Source: Yersinia frederiksenii ATCC 33641
Lineage (GTDB): Bacteria > Pseudomonadota > Gammaproteobacteria > Enterobacterales > Enterobacteriaceae
DNA: 64,000 nt
Direction: 5' to 3'
Assembly (NCBI RefSeq): GCF_000754805.1
Contig: NZ_KN150731.1
Location: 3,831,886-3,895,885 of the forward strand
A program made the position numbers and the translations under genes. The first letter of the stretch is position 1. The number at the start of each line of letters is the position of its first letter. The notes under the pieces are model-generated. The model ran no database searches, was not told where the DNA came from, and saw only the letters and a program-made list of their open reading frames with translations. Positions 61,298-64,000 of the stretch are shown in pieces.

Positions 61298-64000
61298 ATG
61301 TTTAAAAGTAGCAATAATATTTTAAATCCCACGCGCCAGGCTCCTCATCTGCCCAAAGCATTACTGTACCTGTTTGCTACGGCGCTTTTGTGTTGCCTTA
61401 TTGTTGCATTGGTTTTCTACGTCTATTTTTTGATCAATAGTACCATTTCGGATTATCGCCGACAGATGAATGCCGCGGCTTATAACGCCCAGTACTTCTT
61501 TGACGAGCGGGAAGAGCTATTGCGGTCAATGGCTGCGTCTGCCATTCATTTACCCAAAATCATCGCCGTTGAGAACTCAAAACCTGCCGCCCTTGCGGAA
61601 GTCATCGTCCTGCCACTCCAAAATAGCGGTGACAGGCAGCATGGAATCATTATTACTCAGCGGGATAAAGCTGCATTAGAACGTAGCCATACACACCTGA
61701 TCTATACCTCCATGCAATCCGGAAAAACCAGCACAGTGATACCTGTAGAAGGTGGTTCGCTCCCGGTTATCTCTCCTGAAAGTCAGGTCTGGATAGCTGG
61801 TTTTTTGGCCAGTCATGACTGGCAGTCGGGCAAAGAAGGTGCATTGCCTATTGCCTGGATCAACCCACCAAATGATAACGACAGCACGCTTTATCTCTTC
61901 ACACCGTTAGAAGTTGACGATCTCGACGCAGGCTGGCTAGGGTTAACGTTTCACCAGATTGCAGCGAGTATTGATCTCTCTACGCTACAGGGAGTCGGTT
62001 ACGACCTGATAGACCCTCAGGGTTTACCCGCTCTGCACAGCAATAATGTTTCCCATGAATCCCGGCACTGGGAGGGGAAATTTATCAAGGATATGTTTGG
62101 ACTCACGGGCAAAAAATGGTTTCCAGAGTATCTGGTGCTGCGAAAATCCGTGGGTCATGCAGGCTGGAGCTTGGTTTACACGGTTCCCATTAGGCAGCTT
62201 TTTAAAGACAACTTGCCGATGGTTAGAACGGCATTTTTTATTTTTATCTCGTTGATTATATGTGTCATTGTTAGTTTGTATTATCTATCGCGCCGTGTTT
62301 TGCAGCCAGCCATGAATCAGTTTTCTGCATTGGTAGACAGTGAAAAACTGAATCGTAAGATGATTGAAACGGCCTCTGTCGGGCTGGGTTTGGTACGTTG
62401 CACGGACGGGGCACTGCTTTTTTCTAACGATCTCGTGAAGGCATGGATCGAGAACGACCGAGACTGGCAGACGCGTATCCCTACGGCTGAGGGGAAGACC
62501 GCCGACTATGAACTGTCGTTGGGCGATGGCCGAACGATCCAGTTGAGCTGCATTCCTACCACTTACGGTGGTGATGCGGTGATCCTGAGTGTCATCAGTG
62601 ATATTTCGGGATTGAAAGCCATCGAACGATCACTAGTTGAATCCCGTAGAATGGCTGAGTCAGCAAACCAGGCAAAAACACTGTTTCTCACCACCATGAG
62701 CCACGAAATTCGTACACCGCTGTATGGCATTCTTGGCACGCTTGAGCTTTTCGCATTAAGTGACTTGTACGGACAGCAGTACGAGTATATGAAAACATTA
62801 CTGCATTCCTCTTCCAGTTTATTGCGCATTGTTAATGACAGCCTGGATTTATCGCGTATTGAGGCAGGGCAACTCACGCTGGAGATTATGCCGTTTTCCC
62901 CAATGGAACTGGCCGAGTTGGTCGTGGAAGCCTACGCCGCCAAAGCGGAAAGCAAAGGTTTGCAAATCTATACCATCTCTGACACTCAGGTTCCGTTGCA
63001 AGTGATGGGCGATGCCATCCGGGTGCGACAAGTGCTGGATAATTTGGTTAACAATGCCATCAAGTTCACCATTTCCGGCCATATCATATTACGTTTGTAT
63101 GCTTCCGAGCAGTCTGGGGATAGTGTCAATCTCACTTTTCAGGTGGTGGATACGGGGGTAGGTATTGATTCTGAGCATTTGCCTTACCTTTTTGAACCGT
63201 ACTTTCTCTCTGAGCAAAACCCGGCGGAACCGCAGTCAGGATCGGGTCTGGGATTGTCTATTTGCTCTCGTCTCGCCCAACTCATGGGAGGGGGCCTACA
63301 GGCTATCAGTGAGCGTAATTTGGGGACGCGCATTACCTTTGAAGCCACTTTCTCTCTTGCTGATGGCAATAATATGGCCACGCAGCTCCGGCTATTGTCT
63401 GAACCCGTATTTATCGATGGTGCCGTGCCTGAAGTGGTCTCGAACCTGTGTCAATGGCTACGGCTCTGGGGGGCTCAAGCTTTGCCTTTTCGCAATGTCA
63501 CCCCCCGTAATCACCATCGTGGAATATTAATCCAAGCTTGGCCTCCATCACTGCAATCACCTGAGTGGACAGGGAAACGCATTCTCGCTCTGCCGCTAAC
63601 CCTAGGGCCAAAACAAGTTCGAGATGACGATGCTTTGATAGTCGGGGCATACAGCGTGATCGCGATCGGGCGCGCCGTGCAGGCCGTTCAACAAAATACT
63701 TTTTCTGCGTCCACTATCAGTAAGGCATTTGCCGCTGAAAAGCTGGATCTGCGTGTGCTGGTGGTTGATGACAGTCCGATAAGCCACACAGTATTGCGCG
63801 AGCAGTTAACTCGGTTGGGTTGCGAAGTGGTCACTGCCACCGAGGGATATGAAGTGGTCAATCTCTCTGACATACATACTTTTGACGCCGTATTGACAGA
63901 TTTATATATGCCAGGGCTAGACGGTTATGGACTCACTCGGACCCTGCGTAGACAGGGATATAACGGCCAGATCATTGGACTGACAGGCAGTGCTTATCCT
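61298..64000 (+). CDS. RcsC-like hybrid sensor histidine kinase (partial, runs off the window)
   Basis: An open frame of at least 901 codons without a stop. Membrane helices near residues 24-48 and 310-335 flank a periplasmic sensor domain. MSHEIRTPLYGILG (His469) is the H box; NLVNNAIKF, DTGVGID and GSGLGL are the ATPase motifs. A degenerate receiver-like (ABL) segment near 690-800 precedes a receiver domain with VVDDSP (about 823) and the phosphoryl Asp in TDLYMPG (about 868). The layout is that of RcsC, not BvgS. The ATG at 61298 has a weak site. It probably signals to a response regulator encoded beyond the edge and may control the neighbouring fimbriae. Confidence 0.9.
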   Translation, partial: MFKSSNNILNPTRQAPHLPKALLYLFATALLCCLIVALVFYVYFLINSTISDYRRQMNAAAYNAQYFFDEREELLRSMAASAIHLPKIIAVENSKPAALAEVIVLPLQNSGDRQHGIIITQRDKAALERSHTHLIYTSMQSGKTSTVIPVEGGSLPVISPESQVWIAGFLASHDWQSGKEGALPIAWINPPNDNDSTLYLFTPLEVDDLDAGWLGLTFHQIAASIDLSTLQGVGYDLIDPQGLPALHSNNVSHESRHWEGKFIKDMFGLTGKKWFPEYLVLRKSVGHAGWSLVYTVPIRQLFKDNLPMVRTAFFIFISLIICVIVSLYYLSRRVLQPAMNQFSALVDSEKLNRKMIETASVGLGLVRCTDGALLFSNDLVKAWIENDRDWQTRIPTAEGKTADYELSLGDGRTIQLSCIPTTYGGDAVILSVISDISGLKAIERSLVESRRMAESANQAKTLFLTTMSHEIRTPLYGILGTLELFALSDLYGQQYEYMKTLLHSSSSLLRIVNDSLDLSRIEAGQLTLEIMPFSPMELAELVVEAYAAKAESKGLQIYTISDTQVPLQVMGDAIRVRQVLDNLVNNAIKFTISGHIILRLYASEQSGDSVNLTFQVVDTGVGIDSEHLPYLFEPYFLSEQNPAEPQSGSGLGLSICSRLAQLMGGGLQAISERNLGTRITFEATFSLADGNNMATQLRLLSEPVFIDGAVPEVVSNLCQWLRLWGAQALPFRNVTPRNHHRGILIQAWPPSLQSPEWTGKRILALPLTLGPKQVRDDDALIVGAYSVIAIGRAVQAVQQNTFSASTISKAFAAEKLDLRVLVVDDSPISHTVLREQLTRLGCEVVTATEGYEVVNLSDIHTFDAVLTDLYMPGLDGYGLTRTLRRQGYNGQIIGLTGSAYP

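Noticed and set aside
1-64000. CRISPR arrays, tRNA genes, insertion sequences or prophage
   Set aside because: No regularly spaced repeats, cloverleaf-like sequences, transposase or integrase motifs were noticed in the whole window.

Overview
The window reads as chromosome of an enteric gamma-proteobacterium, most likely a non-pestis Yersinia. Supporting points are three ERIC-type palindromic repeats, close matches by memory to enterobacterial DsdC/DsdX/DsdA, YhjA, class I fumarase and the sor-type PTS, moderate GC, and dense operons with overlapping starts. No tRNA, rRNA, CRISPR array or intact insertion sequence was seen. The genus is an inference.

Region 1 (1-10830, plus strand) is one tightly coupled operon. 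It holds an LpxL-like acyltransferase, an ABC exporter with an N-terminal C39 peptidase domain, a MacA/MacB/NodT-type tripartite pump, and a dedicated fatty-acid set (ketosynthase, MaoC-like hot-dog protein, acyl carrier protein, ketoreductase). This looks like a system that makes and exports an acylated product, probably a peptide. It is the best candidate here for something undescribed. No precursor gene is visible; it may lie upstream of base 1.

Region 2 (10831-16700) has an ERIC repeat, a PheC-like periplasmic protein, an AIDA-type autotransporter and a tri-haem YhjA-type peroxidase. The peroxidase promoter shows a well-placed FNR box and an OxyR-type motif. Region 3 (16715-23367) couples an enolase-superfamily enzyme to a complete Dpp/Opp-type ABC importer. 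Region 4 (23368-27277) is the D-serine locus dsdC-dsdX-dsdA.

Region 5 (27278-30500) has a pentapeptide-repeat remnant and a second-type EF-G gene, divergent from an ArsR-family regulator across two perfect palindromes. Region 6 (37446 down to 30542) is an eight-gene minus-strand operon for four-carbon acid-sugar breakdown (OtnK, OtnC, DeoR regulator, OtnI) with a BKACE enzyme, a BASS-type transporter, a GlcG/HbpS protein and an Asp/Glu-racemase-like protein. Region 7 (43180 down to 37675) is a sor-type operon (SorC regulator, mannose-family PTS IIA/IIB/IIC/IID, SorE-like reductase) without sorD. Three matching palindromes lie upstream of the regulator.

Region 8 (53083 down to 43241) is an amide-nitrogen operon: UrtABCDE-like importer, acetamidase/formamidase, AmiC sensor, AmiR antiterminator and a tandem nitrilase whose second half has lost its catalytic residues. 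Its leader contains an intrinsic terminator just before the first gene, preceded by possible sigma-54 and NtrC sites. Region 9 is a class I fumarase with an ERIC remnant in its upstream region. Region 10 (55700-64000) is a four-gene chaperone-usher fimbrial cluster followed by an RcsC-like hybrid sensor kinase that runs off the window; a TAAG-type palindrome lies upstream of the pilin gene.
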